A stretch of DNA of 64,000 nucleotides from Ctenosaura bakeri (Eukaryota; Chordata; Lepidosauria; Squamata; Iguanidae), in NCBI GenBank assembly GCA_948474755.1, contig CAOLHI010002149.1, positions 1 to 64,000 of the forward strand. Direction: 5' to 3'. The notes beneath the pieces were generated by a model, which saw only the letters and a list, made by a program, of their open reading frames with translations, made no database searches and had not been told where the DNA came from. Position numbers and translations under genes: made by a program. This document shows, piece by piece, positions 33,214 to 43,512 of the stretch (within the stretch, counting starts at the first letter, position 1; every line of letters begins with the position of its first letter).

Positions 33214-33305
33214 GGCCATTTCTGCACTAGCCTGTTATAGTGCTTTTATTCCACTTTCAACATCCTATGGAATCCTGGGGTTTGCCGTTTAGGGAGAGGC
33301 CTCGA
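33214..33305. mobile_element. MITE-A half copy (left arm only)
   Basis: It starts GGCCATTTCTGCACTAGCC and stops after GGAGAGGCCTCG. The right arm is absent. Confidence 0.8.
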
Positions 33306-33931
33306 AGGAGGTCTCAGCTGACTTCAGCAGGTTTTATAATACAGGCCATAAATTTCAGTTTCCCCATCCCTCTGTTGTTATGGGCGGTTGAATCTGGCTC
33401 TTTGAATCACATTCATTCAGCTTCCCAGCGAGAGAAAAGAAAGAATGTAAACTTCAAACTTGGGTGTGCCTCAGATTGAGAAATGTCTGGGCAAAAGTCA
33501 TTAGGGTGGGTTGAACTGTGACAGCCTGAGCTGACTAATGTAATTTTTGCAAATGTAATTTTCTTATGCATCAGCTGAGCAACCGCAGCAAAGCCGCAGC
33601 AAAGTGCAGACGCCATCGTAACAATGGCAACAGAAAAGTAATATTTGCTGGTGCAGACATTACCAAATGATACCCTAAGACACTGAAGAAGAGGAACAAG
33701 CAAACTTTTAGCATGGTTAAGTTAGCATAGCAACTCAAAATGGCAATTTCTACTGTTGCCACCAACGGAGGACATTTCAGGGCTTTGCTAATGTTCCCTG
33801 GAACTGGTTCCGTCTTGCAACCACTAACAGAACGCTTAAGTTCCTAGTGTCCTTACAGGTTCTTGTGTGATTGTGGCCCAATAGGCAGGGCTTAGCAAAA
33901 CTCTTAATTTTGGACAACACCTCCCAGAATG
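33306..33931. other. Non-coding stretch
   Basis: Overlapping short reverse frames (33413-33703, 33571-33765) show no motif. No repeat ends are recognised. Confidence 0.3.
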
Positions 33932-34117
33932 CCCTAGATCAGTGGTTCTTAACCTTTTCTTTACTGGAGACTCCCTGCAGATGCTGGGGACCCCAAGATT
34001 TAACTCAAGATTTAAATATTTTAATGTAGATTTTAATATTCAACTACTCATTTAAATTTTCAAGTCTTTCTCTATTTATTAAAGGCTTCTGGAGACTAGG
34101 ATGGTCTCCGTGGTCAG

Positions 34118-34270
34118 ACACTGGGTGACCTCTGGCAAGTCACATTCTCTCAGTCTCAGAAGAAGGCAAACAAATCTTGAAAAACTCTTGCCAAAGAAAC
34201 CCTGTGATAGGTTCATTTTGGGGTTGCTAGAACTCAGATGTGACTTGAAGGCACACAACAAGAAAGTGCT
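34118..34270 (+). mobile_element. SINE fragment, forward
   Basis: TGGGTGACCTCTGGCAAGTCAC, TCTCAGTCTCAGAAGAAGGC, and the tail GTGACTTGAAGGCACACAACAAG. It is the 3' half of the 47243 SINE family. Confidence 0.7.
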
Positions 34271-34324
34271 ACTGACAGAAGGAGGTTCTTTCCAGCCCTC
34301 TAATCTCTCCCCTTTGAAAACTGA

Positions 34325-34470
34325 CCTAAGGTGAACCTATCAGGGGCATTTTCTTGGCAAGATTTATTGCCTTTACCTTTCTCTGAGGCTGGGAGAATGT
34401 GACTTGCTTGAGGCAACCCGGTGGGTTTCCATGGCTGAAAAGGAATTCAGACCCTCTTCTCCAGAGTCAT
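34325..34470 (-). mobile_element. SINE fragment, reverse
   Basis: GGCATTTTCTTGGCAAGATTT...GGTGGGTTTCCATGGCTG, the complement of the same SINE family. With the forward fragment it makes an inverted pair about 60 bp apart. Confidence 0.65.
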
Positions 34471-35100
34471 AGTTTGGATGTACCCGTATGCCTGCCACTG
34501 TGTCCCTTTCATCATGGATGTCATGCCCTTATTCCGAACTGGAACCTTCCAAACAGCCACGACACAAAGACATCAATGGGGCAATACTTACTGCAGCCAA
34601 CGTAGGTGAAAAAGGGAGAGCCCAGAAGACTCGGAGCATTTATATAATAAGGGCACATCAATTAGGCAAACACTTGGAGAAGGCTGTCAGCCTATATAAA
34701 CAGGGAAAGGGATGGGAAGAAGCCGTTGCAGACAACTGATCTTGTCAGTGGAAGCAACGTGTCTCACGTTCAGATCCCTTGCTCATGTATCTGGTAACCC
34801 TGATCCTTGCCTTGTGTACAGACTTTGCCGCTAGACTGTCACGCTGAATTTGCTACAGATTTGGACTGCAAAAGCAATGACTGGTAACTGGCTAACAAAC
34901 TGTTATAAACTTTGCTTGTGGCTGCTGATAAAAGACTCTAATTGGAAAGCTGTAAAATTTGGCTGGCACAGGACAACCTGCTACCCCTTATTGCTACTTC
35001 AGCTGTTGAGGTCCATCAGCAGAGCTTCACAGACCCCCTGTGAAGGCTCCACAGGCCCCCAGGGGTCCCCAGATCCTAAGTTAAGAACCACTCCCTAGAC

Positions 35101-35494
35101 CACATAGCAAATGTGGTAGTTCAGCACTGTACTATAGTCAGAGAAAATGGCCAATAGTCATAAATGCCAGGGAATTCTGGAAATTATCCAAAAAGAGAGA
35201 ACATTTCCATGCTCTGAAAATCATATATACAACAATCAAGAAAGCAAACAGAGTCATTCCATCAGTCAGCCAAGACTTACTTTTTTTAAAAAATTCCAAC
35301 AGGCTTTTGAGAACTGAATGTTTCAAAAAAAAGGGGGGGGCTTTTAACAGTAGGATGAACTGCTTTGAATTGTACTGCTTTTTCAAAAAAAAATTATTAT
35401 TTTAATGGTATGTTTTACATTGTCTTTAACATTATTGATGGTTTATATGTTAATAGTAAACTTCTATTATACTTTATTTGTTTTAATTTGTAAG
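35101..35494. other. Non-coding stretch
   Basis: A+T-rich, LINE-tail-like sequence near 35395-35490. Nothing else supported. Confidence 0.3.
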
Positions 35495-35578
35495 CTGGAA
35501 ACCATGCCTTATGAGGAGGGGGCTTAGGGGCTGAGGATATTTAGCATGGAGAAGAGAAAGTTAAGAGGTGACATGATA
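35495..35578 (+). mobile_element. CR1 internal fragment
   Basis: GCTGGAAACCATGCCTTATGAGG...AAGTTAAGAGGTGACATGATA matches the CR1 ORF2 C-terminus, and is cut off exactly at the following MITE-A. Confidence 0.75.
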
Positions 35579-35758
35579 GGCCGTTTCCGCACTGGACGGT
35601 TAGAGGGCGATTGTTCCACTTTCAATATTCTATGGAATCCTGGGGTTTGCAGTTTCAGGAGGGGCTGGCTGGCCCCTCCCAAAACTGCAAACCCCAGGAT
35701 TCCATAGAATGTTGAAAGTGGAATCATAGCGCTATAACAGGCTAGTGCGGAAATGACC
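35579..35758. mobile_element. MITE-A copy (180 bp)
   Basis: GGCCGTTTCCGCACTGGAC ... GCTAGTGCGGAAATGACC. Flanks ATA/TGA do not match, and CR1 does not resume on the right, so a deletion removed the right flank. Confidence 0.9.
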
Positions 35759-37139
35759 TGAGAGAAAGCCTTCCCCTACTGGCTTATATAAGGAGATACC
35801 ATCTTTCAGATAGTCCGGATCCAGGCCATTAAGTAGCCCTTTCGCCTTTCCTAGCTCTGCATGTAAGAAGCAGCGGTGGAAATGGAAAAAACAATACTAC
35901 CATTACTGGTTCCAGTGGGAAGAATACTGACTGGAGCATTTTGGGGATTTGTAGTCCAAAAATGTATATTATTTCCAAGCCATTATTGAGTATGCCAAGG
36001 GACCATAGAACTAAGACAGTTATTTGATCAAGTACAGGGAGGGAGGGAATCAGGTAAGCCTGGAAAAGTTACTCTTTTGGGCTCTGGCTCCTAGCAATAG
36101 TCATGCTGGCTGGAGATTCTAGAAGCTGTTATCCGAAAATGAAACGTTTTCTGGCAGACAGGTTGAGAGCTCCTGCTGGAAGATGGCTTGTGGGTGAATT
36201 TGAATAGATGGCCGGAGCATCCAAGCAAGTGGCTGTGGTGGCTTGCAGAGTGTTGAATTCAATCTGGATTTTAGTCTGAACTGTCTAAGGCATTCAACCC
36301 TATCTCCAAAATACAGGACCCCCATAATAAAGCAAAATTCAATGAAGATAAGAAATCAGAGCATTGTGGTTCATATCTTTGATCTGCCGCTTCTGCCCAG
36401 CAATTTGAAAAGCAACCCCCTACCCTCCCCACCTGCATTTGTGAGAAGACCTCATGGTCTCATTTTGAAATGGCATCGCACCTCAAGCCAGAGCTCAGGA
36501 AAGTTACTTTATGAAGATTTAAACTCTCAGAAACCCACTGGTTATGCTGAAATTTGTAGTCTAGTAAAGTAACTTTTTCCCCTCAACCTCAAACTTAGCC
36601 CACAATCCCAGATGTTGTGATGCATAGACAATGGGCCAGGCTCCACTCTGTACATGCTCAGGGTCCACTCTGCCCATCTTCCAGACCTGAACATTTGAGG
36701 TGGAGGAGGGAGTTTTGAAAAAATCATCAGTTGTGGGGCTAAATGTAGCTGTGGGGCTACAGATCTTTTCTGCACACTTCTAGCCCTGCTCCTATTACTA
36801 TTCCAAAATCATAGTGGGAGCAGGGCTAGAAGTGTGCAGAAGAATCCCATTAAAGCCAATCAAACTGAAGCTTTGTTTTGTCCTACCAGCAGCCCAACTT
36901 CCAAGGAGACCTTTCTGCCCTTTCCAAGCTGTCACTGAGATCCCTTTGGAGAAAAAAGCTGAGACTCAACCACTCCTCCCTTGGCCTCCCTCCCCACCAG
37001 CTGTTCCCTTCTCTGCATCCATCTGCTAAAAATCAGATTCCTTTCCTCTCCATCCTTCCCAAATCCAAGCCTCCCTGACAACATAAATCCACAAATTATT
37101 AATATGGTAATAAATAATAAACTCTGGGCACCCAATGAT
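35759..37139. other. Long non-coding stretch
   Basis: 36775-36840 holds an inverted duplication around CTAGCCCTGCTCC (GTGCAGA-type arms: TCTGCACACTTCTAGCCC and GGGCTAGAAGTGTGCAGA). Otherwise nothing recognised. Small frames lack motifs. Confidence 0.4.
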
Positions 37140-37143
37140 CAGA

Positions 37144-38066
37144 TGTTACCCTGAAAATCTGGGGGTCCCAGAGGGACACTTCAGTATGCTCCAAGTGGTG
37201 GGGAAAGTAAGCTCAATGGAGCACTAGCAATAGCAATGTGAGAGGCAGGGTAACCTAGCGAGATCTTTTACCCAGTTTTTACAGGGTCAGGCCCAGTCAG
37301 AAATCACACAAAAGAGGTCCAATGAATGACTTTATTAAACAGTAGTAGCATTCATCAATGCAAACACTCACACACACACCCAAGGGCTAAAGAGAAATAA
37401 AGAGTGGAAATAAGACAGAGGGATTGTTGAAGGATTAATGGTTTGGGTGATACTGCACCTGTTCCTGAAGTCCTTGGTCCGGAAAGCAGCGAAAGGAACT
37501 CAGTGAAGAGACGCTGAGGGGATCACACGGCTATCAGGAGGGGGGAACAGTCAGTTGGTATGACCAGGAGGTATCCAAAGAACTAGTGAAAAAGAGGGAG
37601 CACTTGTAGGAAAAATTTACCTTGAGGGCAAATCCTCCCCTGGGGAGAACAAAGGGGACAGCAACGGAAAACAACTTCACACTGGCACCTTCTTTGATAT
37701 TGGAAGATAACAAGGTGTCACCCAAGTATCAAGATCTTCCGCCGCTTTGGGTTGCACTGTGAGTCTATGTAGATGATCCTTGTCTGAAAAGATTTTATTG
37801 CTTCCAGTGCCCAACTTTGTGGGAAAAACTCTTAATCCCTTCAAGTTGGCTCCTTAAAGGCTGAGGACCTTTTTGCCCACTGTGGGTTGGCACAGCTTGA
37901 GGTCTCCTGTGGCTACGTGACTGGGGAGTTCAGTGGCCTGACCTAGTTCTTTCGATCGTACAACCATTGTTGCCTATGTGCCCATCCAGGTGACCTCTCT
38001 GGTGGGTTAGATTAATTTTATATCAAAGTTATAGACCCCGGGACAGGGTTTACCAAGGGGGCAACA
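37144..38066 (-). mobile_element. Solo LTR, ERV-like, subfamily 3, reverse strand
   Basis: Plus-strand TGTTACCCTGAAAATC...GGGGGCAACA with a perfect 4-bp duplication CAGA (37140-37143 and 38067-38070). The reverse poly(A) signal TTTATT lies near 37331. Sibling of 29665. Confidence 0.9.
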
Positions 38067-38114
38067 CAGAACTGGGTTAGTTTTTTGTTTCTGTTTTAAG
38101 CTAACTTACTGTTT

Positions 38115-38965
38115 CAGAAAGTGCAAAGACAGGTTTGCAGCTGAACTTTAAGAAAACAAAAATAATGACCACAGTTGACATACATAACCTTAAAAGCACA
38201 CAATGAAGACATTGAAACAGTTCAAGATTTTCCATGCCTTGGCTCAGTCATTAATCAGAATGGAGAGTACAGTCAAGAAATCAGAAGACTAGGGCCATTT
38301 CTGCACTAGACTCTTATAGCACTATTATTCCACTTGCAACATCCTATGGAATCCTGGGGTTTGCAGTTTTGGGAGGGGCCAGAAGGCCCCTCCGGAAACT
38401 GCAAACCCCAGGATTCCATAGGATATTGCAAGTGGAATAATAGCGCTATAAGAGTCTAGTGCAGAATTGGCCTAGGACTTGGAAGGGCTGCTATGAAGGA
38501 ACTAGACAAGATCCTAAAGTGTTAGGATATATCCTTGAATACTAAAGTTAGGATTGTCCATGACATTGTGTTTCCAGTTTCTAGGTATGGCTGTGAAAGC
38601 TGAACAGGGAAGAAAGCTGATCAGAAGAAAATCAACTCATTCAAAATGTGGTACTGGAGAAGAGTTCTACAGATACCCTGGACTGCTAAACAGACAAATG
38701 AATGGGTCCTGGAGCACATCAAGCCTGAACTCTCCCTTGAAGCCAAGTTGACTAAACGGAGGCTGTTGTGAGCATGAGAAGACATGACTCACTAGAAAAG
38801 ACAATAATGCTTGGTGAGGTAGAAGGCAGTAGGAAAAGAGGAAGACCAGATTACGGATGGATAGACTCAATCAAGGAAGACACAGCCCTGAATCTGCAAG
38901 ACCTGAGCAGGGCGGTTGATGATAGGGTGAGTTGAAGTTTTCTCATCCATGTCAAAGTCAACTTG
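38115..38965 (+). mobile_element. BovB/RTE-like LINE ORF2 3' part, split by MITE-A
   Basis: Conceptual translation across frames gives LNFKKTKIM, LGSVINQNGEYSQEIR, then after the MITE LGRAAMKELDKIL, IPWTAKQTNEWVLEHIKPE and RHDSLEKTIML-like text. This order is that of the C-terminal region of BovB/RTE ORF2. Stops and frameshifts make it non-functional. The 3' end runs into a CAGTTAATAACAAC tail. Confidence 0.7.
38293..38472. mobile_element. MITE-A copy in BovB-like LINE (180 bp, TSD TAG)
   Basis: GGCCATTTCTGCACTAGAC ... GTCTAGTGCAGAATTGGCC with TAG at 38290-38292 and 38473-38475. The LINE text is continuous across it (AATCAGAAGACTAG / GACTTGGAAGGG). Confidence 0.94.
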
Positions 38966-38966
38966 A

Positions 38967-39165
38967 CTGCAGTTAATAACAACAAACTGTTTTCAGCATA
39001 CTCTGCATACACATTTTTCTATTGTTTCCCACCATTCTCAATTGTGACACTGTTTGAAATGGTCTAAGATTCTCTTTGTCTGCTCTCCGGAACGGTAACT
39101 TCTTTTGGGCAACAGACCAGGTTTGGCAGATTCTGGGATTCATGGCTTGAAAAAGTAACTTTTCA
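38967..39165 (+). repeat. Second copy of the repeat at 1-205
   Basis: It follows the LINE tail directly and matches the window's first 205 bases with scattered substitutions. Confidence 0.65.
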
Positions 39166-39334
39166 AATGCTCTGTCAGATGTGTTGTGAACCCTTGAGTC
39201 TCAGTTTTGGTGTAAAGATGGGGTAGAAATTAAGTTAACAGTGATATAACAATGGATTGGGCATGGGATAAGACGCATTCTGCATATGCTCAGAGACCAC
39301 CACACCCTTACACAACAACCTTTGGATATGGGAG

Positions 39335-39375
39335 AGGAGAGACTAGATAGATAGACAGACAGAAGATAGACAGGT
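39335..39375. repeat. (TAGA)n/(CAGA)n microsatellite
   Basis: GACTAGATAGATAGACAGACAG followed by AGATAGACAGG. Confidence 0.8.
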
Positions 39376-39427
39376 TACCATAGAAGGGAGGAGAAGCTCA
39401 AAGAGACAGAGAGAAAGAGACAGAAAC

Positions 39428-40012
39428 TGTCAGGATGTGAGGACCCCGTCATGTGTATTTACTGGATGGATATTAAAATATATGTTAGAATAGATCTGCT
39501 AGCTTTGGCAAAGCTAGAGTCTGCTAGAATGCTATAAAAGTTATCAATTGCTAATTGCTGATTGCAACTGTGTATCCAGTTAAAGCTTGCTGAGTTATTC
39601 CAAGGCACCAAATGGTTAATTGCTTTATTGCTCAGTGCTGCAACGTATCTGGTCAAAGGGGAGAAGATCAGAGAGGGAAAATGAAAGTATCTGAAAGGTG
39701 TTATGAGAACTGGCAATGCTCAAAGATAAGAGGGCAGGAAGTTGTTCCTGCCTCAAGGATGAAAGAGATGGAACAACTGAGGGTCTGGGAAAATGTCTAC
39801 ACCGTAGGATGATGTGGGATTTATGATCTTCTCTTATCATAGCTTTGTGAGCCTAAATTTGTAAGGAAGGTATAAAACCTGTAACCGACACGTATGCTTT
39901 AGTCTCAACAACTTTAAATGAAGTGTGCTGTGTTGCTTGCTTTATTAGGAATAAGCACTGCTGTTTAATCCTGTGTGAAGTTTGTGCAGGGCAAGTTATC
40001 CAAGGCATAACA
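39428..40012 (+). mobile_element. Probable solo LTR of another family
   Basis: TGTCAGGATG...GCATAACA, with TATA-like GGTATAAAACC near 39869 and a GAATAAGC poly(A)-like region. Flanks GAAAC/GAAGC match 4 of 5. Unrelated to the CAGGGTAACA LTRs. Confidence 0.5.
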
Positions 40013-40997
40013 GAAGCAGAGAGAGAGAAAGAATTATTGGCACAGGGTTACCCAGTGACTCACATATCTCAATGGAGGCTTAAATTCTGACCTCCCCAGT
40101 AATTTTCTCTCTGTTAACCTGATCTACCTTACATGGTTTTTGGAAAGTTTACAACAGCATAGCCCAGCATTGCTGGGGGAAATTTTGGAATTGCAATCCA
40201 ACCAAGCGGGGAATGCTTCCATCTCTTTGCCTTTTGCTGCTTCGCAGTAGCTGCCACTCCTCCTGTTTTAATATACGCTCACTGACAATGCTAGCTATTT
40301 TCATTTTCATTGATTTACTTTAATTAATAATTATCACACCTTTCTCTCAGCACAGGACTCAGGACAGCTTGCAGCTGTTTAAAAGCAGAGTACAACTAAA
40401 CAACAAACAAAATTATTCCCACAGAAGTTAAAACACAATTTAACCAGATTTCTATTTGAAAAGTTAAAATACAAGTTACAAGCAATTTCAAAAAACCTAT
40501 TGAAAATGTAATAAAATAGAAACACAACACACACACACACACTAAAAGCTCAGTTCGCTACAACATATTAAAAATCAAATTGTTGTTGTTGTGTACCTTC
40601 AAACTGTTTCTAACTTATGGCAACCCTAAGGCAACCCTAACGCTTCTTGAAATAAAAAGGAGGAGACAGCGGGGAATGGGGGAAGCAACCAGATCTCTGG
40701 CAGAAGGAAGTTTCTTAACTTGGGGTGGTGGCAAGGTATGGTGGTTGTATCCTTTTGGGGGACTATAATTCCCAGAATCCGAAGAGACAGGATAGCCACT
40801 GTTAGTCATGCTGTTTTTATCCTCCCAACAACCCTGCAAGGTAGGTCAGGCTAATCAATCAAGAAAGTGGGAAGGGAGAGAGTTAGTGACTGGTGTGTAG
40901 CCAACTAGCAAGTTCCATAACAGATCAGAGAATGGTTTTCCCAAGTCCCAGCTGAACACTCCAGAACCAGAGCCTGGAAGACCAAAACACTGTTAAC
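40013..40997. other. Stretch with LINE/SINE scraps
   Basis: 40320-40560 is an A-rich LINE-like 3' region ending in a short (CA)n at 40528. 40575-40640 is a reverse SINE tail (GTGTACCTTCAAACTG...GGCAACCC). 40740-40790 carries the GACTATAATTCCCAGAATCC motif. No gene. Confidence 0.45.
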
Positions 40998-41578
40998 AGT
41001 CAACAGTATGACGCAGCAGCTAAAAAAGGCCAATGTGATTCCAGGCTACATCAAAAGGAGTACAGCATCTAAGTTGAATGAAGTAATACCATCATTCTAT
41101 TCTGCTTTGGTTAGACCTCACCTGGAACATTGTGTCCAGTTCCAGGCACGACAATTCAAGAAGTAGATTGACATTCCAGAGGACAGTGACCAAATTGGTA
41201 AAAGGCCCAGAAAGCATGCCCTGTGAGGAGCAGCTTAAGAATCTAGGTACATTTTGCCTGGAGAAGAGAAAGTTTAGAGGAGACATGATAGCAATGTTTA
41301 AATATTGGAAGGGAAGTCCTGTGGATGGGGCAAGCTTGTTTTCTGCTGCTCCAGAGATTAGGACATGGAACAGCATCTTCAAACTTCAGGAAAAGAGATT
41401 CTATCTAAATGTTAGGAAGAACTTCCTGACAGTAAGAGCAATTTGACAATGGAATGCGCTGCCTGGGAGTGTGGTGGAGTCTCCTTTGGAGGTTTTGAAA
41501 AAGGAGCTAGATTGCCAACTGTCAGGAGTGCTTTGATGGTGTCTTTCTGCATGGGTAGAATGGGGTTGGACTGGACTA
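40998..41578 (+). mobile_element. CR1 LINE 3' part
   Basis: From CAACAGTATGACGCAGCAGC (ORF2) to TGGGGTTGGACTGGAC, with the terminal tail repeats lost. A 104-codon open piece is at 41132-41446. Older than the 21061 copy judging by its indels. Confidence 0.88.
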
Positions 41579-41805
41579 CTGAAACTTTTAGATCGCTTTC
41601 CTATGTCGTGCCACGCCACAATACATGCACTGATCTGACAAATGTGGATATTTTTTACCAAAATCATAAATTTCAAAAATCAATCCCACCCCCACCCCCA
41701 GTGGTTATCTCTCATTAACCATGTTACTGGCCATGCTAGCTGAAAGAGTCTGATATATTTAGTCCAAAAATGTCAAAATACTGTTTAGGGGTCCCAAGGG
41801 AAAGG

Positions 41806-42205
41806 GCCTGCAAAGTGAGCCAGGGAAAACGTAGACAACAAATGGAAGAGATCCAGGTGTGAAAGTGTTCATTGTCTCTCTTTCTGCAAAGCTAGAAATG
41901 TGGGGACTGCAGGAAAATATTAGGAAGAACTTTGTTTTTACTGTAAGAGCTGTTCAGCGGTGGAATCAGCTGCCTGGAAAGGTGATGGAATCTGCTTTGG
42001 AAGTCAGAAGTTGGATGGACATCTTTCAGGAGTGCTTTAGTTGTATATTCCTACAGGGCAGGGGGTTGGTTTTGATGGCTTCTGTGGCCCCATCAAAATC
42101 AAAGAGTCTAGATGTCTATAATTCTGTGAAAATTTCATGCAGGGGCAACATTCTTATTTGGGGGCAATGCCCTCATTTTGCACTCCGTAGCTACATTGGT
42201 TGACA
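41806..42205 (+). repeat. Unnamed repeat split by a CR1 fragment
   Basis: 41806-41905 and 42128-42205 match 2262-2389 and 3850-3895 (ATGAAAATTTCAT, GGGGCAA...ATTCTTATTT, CCTCATTTTGC). In both places a CR1 separates the halves, though in opposite orientation and at different points. Confidence 0.55.
41910..42125 (+). mobile_element. CR1 3' end fragment
   Basis: AATATTAGGAAGAACTTTG, GTGGAATCAGCTGCCTGG and GGCAGGGGGTTGG in CR1 order, diverged. Confidence 0.75.
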
Positions 42206-42207
42206 GC

Positions 42208-42332
42208 CAAACTGGTAACAGTCTCTCAGTCTTAGAGGAAGGTAATGGCAAACTCCTTTGAAAGAGTCAAGCCAAGAAACTCTGAATAGGGTCACCTTAA
42301 AGTCCCCATAAGTGAGAAACAACTTGAAGGCA
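42208..42332 (+). mobile_element. SINE 3' half
   Basis: GGTAACAGTCTCTCAGTCTTAGAGG, GTCACCTTAAAGTCCCCATAAG and CAACTTGAAGGCACAT correspond to the 47243 SINE family. Confidence 0.6.
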
Positions 42333-42336
42333 CATA

Positions 42337-42575
42337 GAATCATAGACTCATAGAAATGTAGAGTTGGAAGAGACCCCAGGGGCCATCCAGTCCAACCCCC
42401 TGCCATGCAGGAACACTCTGAAAGCACTCCCGACAGATGGCCATCAAGCCTCTGCTTAAAAACCTCCAAAGGAGACTCCACTACACTCTGAGGCAGCAGA
42501 TTCCACTGCCGGACAGCCCTGACTGTCAGGAAGTTCTTCCTGAGGTTCAGGTGGAATCTCCTTTCCTGCAGCTTG
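42337..42575 (-). mobile_element. CR1 LINE 3' end
   Basis: ATAGAATCATAGACTCATAG to CTTTCCTGCAGCTTGA. Little diverged and strongly 5' truncated. Confidence 0.9.
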
Positions 42576-42579
42576 AGAT

Positions 42580-43060
42580 GCAGTTTGTTATTGCTAACTG
42601 CCCTCAAGCTGACTTCGACATATGATGACCCTATGGATGAGAAACCCTCAAATCACTCTGTCTTCAACTACTCTGCTCAGGTCTTGCAGACTCAGGCGTG
42701 TGGCTTCCTTGATTGAGTTTATCCACTTGTAATGGGGTCTTCCTCTTTTCTGACTGCCTTCAACCTTGCTAAGCATTATCTTTTCTAGAGAGTCATGTCT
42801 TCTCATGATATGGACAAAGCACAACAGCCTCAGTTTAGTCACCTTGGCTTCTAGGGAGAGTTCAGGCTCAACCTGTGATAGGACGCATTCATCTGTCTTT
42901 TTAGCAGTCCAGGGTATCCATAGAACTCTTCTCTGACATCACATTTTATTTCACATTTTTTTCCTATCAGGGTTTCTTCACCGTCGAACTTTCACAACCA
43001 CCACACAGAAACTGGATATAGGATGGCACATACAATCCTAACTTTGGTAGTATTCAGTTG
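42580..43060 (-). mobile_element. BovB/RTE-like LINE ORF2 C-terminal remnant
   Basis: Reverse translation 42648-42842 reads IMRRHDSLEKIMLSKVEG, KRGRPHYKWINSIKEATRLS and LQDLSRVVEDR, the C-terminal signature of BovB-type RTE LINEs. It stops short of the site where the other two copies carry MITE-A, so it cannot test whether that insertion is shared. Confidence 0.72.
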
Positions 43061-43239
43061 TACAGTTGGCCCTCCACATTTGCTAGAGTGAGGGCCACAG
43101 GACTCTTGCAAAAGTGGAAAAATTGCAAATATCAAAATGAGCCTGTGTGCCTGTGGGAAGAGGGCTGAGGCATGATGGAGCATGGATGCCCTGGATTCAA
43201 ACCAGGTCAGGGAAAGCAGGGGAAGAGGGATAGATCAGC

Positions 43240-43264
43240 ATAATTATTATTATTGTTATTGTTG

Positions 43265-43345
<81 letters not shown>
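43240..43345. repeat. (ATT)n-(ACT)n trinucleotide array
   Basis: About 100 bp of ATT/GTT units followed by ten ACT units. It borders a reverse SINE tail (CCCGCCTCTCCCCATGGATCG) at 43347. The poly-Tyr/poly-Asn frames here are translations of the array. Confidence 0.97.
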
Positions 43346-43512
43346 ATATCCCGCCTCTCCCCATGGATCGAGGCGGTACTACAACAATACATTAAATACA
43401 TTAAAAGCATTAAAACATAACCACTCCTCCCCACCCACCAACCCATCTAAAATCAGCATGGTGTCCCTATACTACCTCTCTGTCACCCATTTCCTTCCAT
43501 GGGTATGTGGGA

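Larger units (their letters stand above)
33940..35092. mobile_element. hAT-like element (1.15 kb) carrying SINE fragments
   Basis: Left end CAGTGGTTCTTAACCTTTTC, right end AAGTTAAGAACCACT (last G lost). The flanks CCCTAGAT (33932-33939) and CCCTAGAC (35093-35100) match at 7 of 8, as expected for a hAT. The interior holds forward and reverse SINE pieces (34118-34270, 34325-34470) and unassigned sequence, with no transposase frame. Confidence 0.75.
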
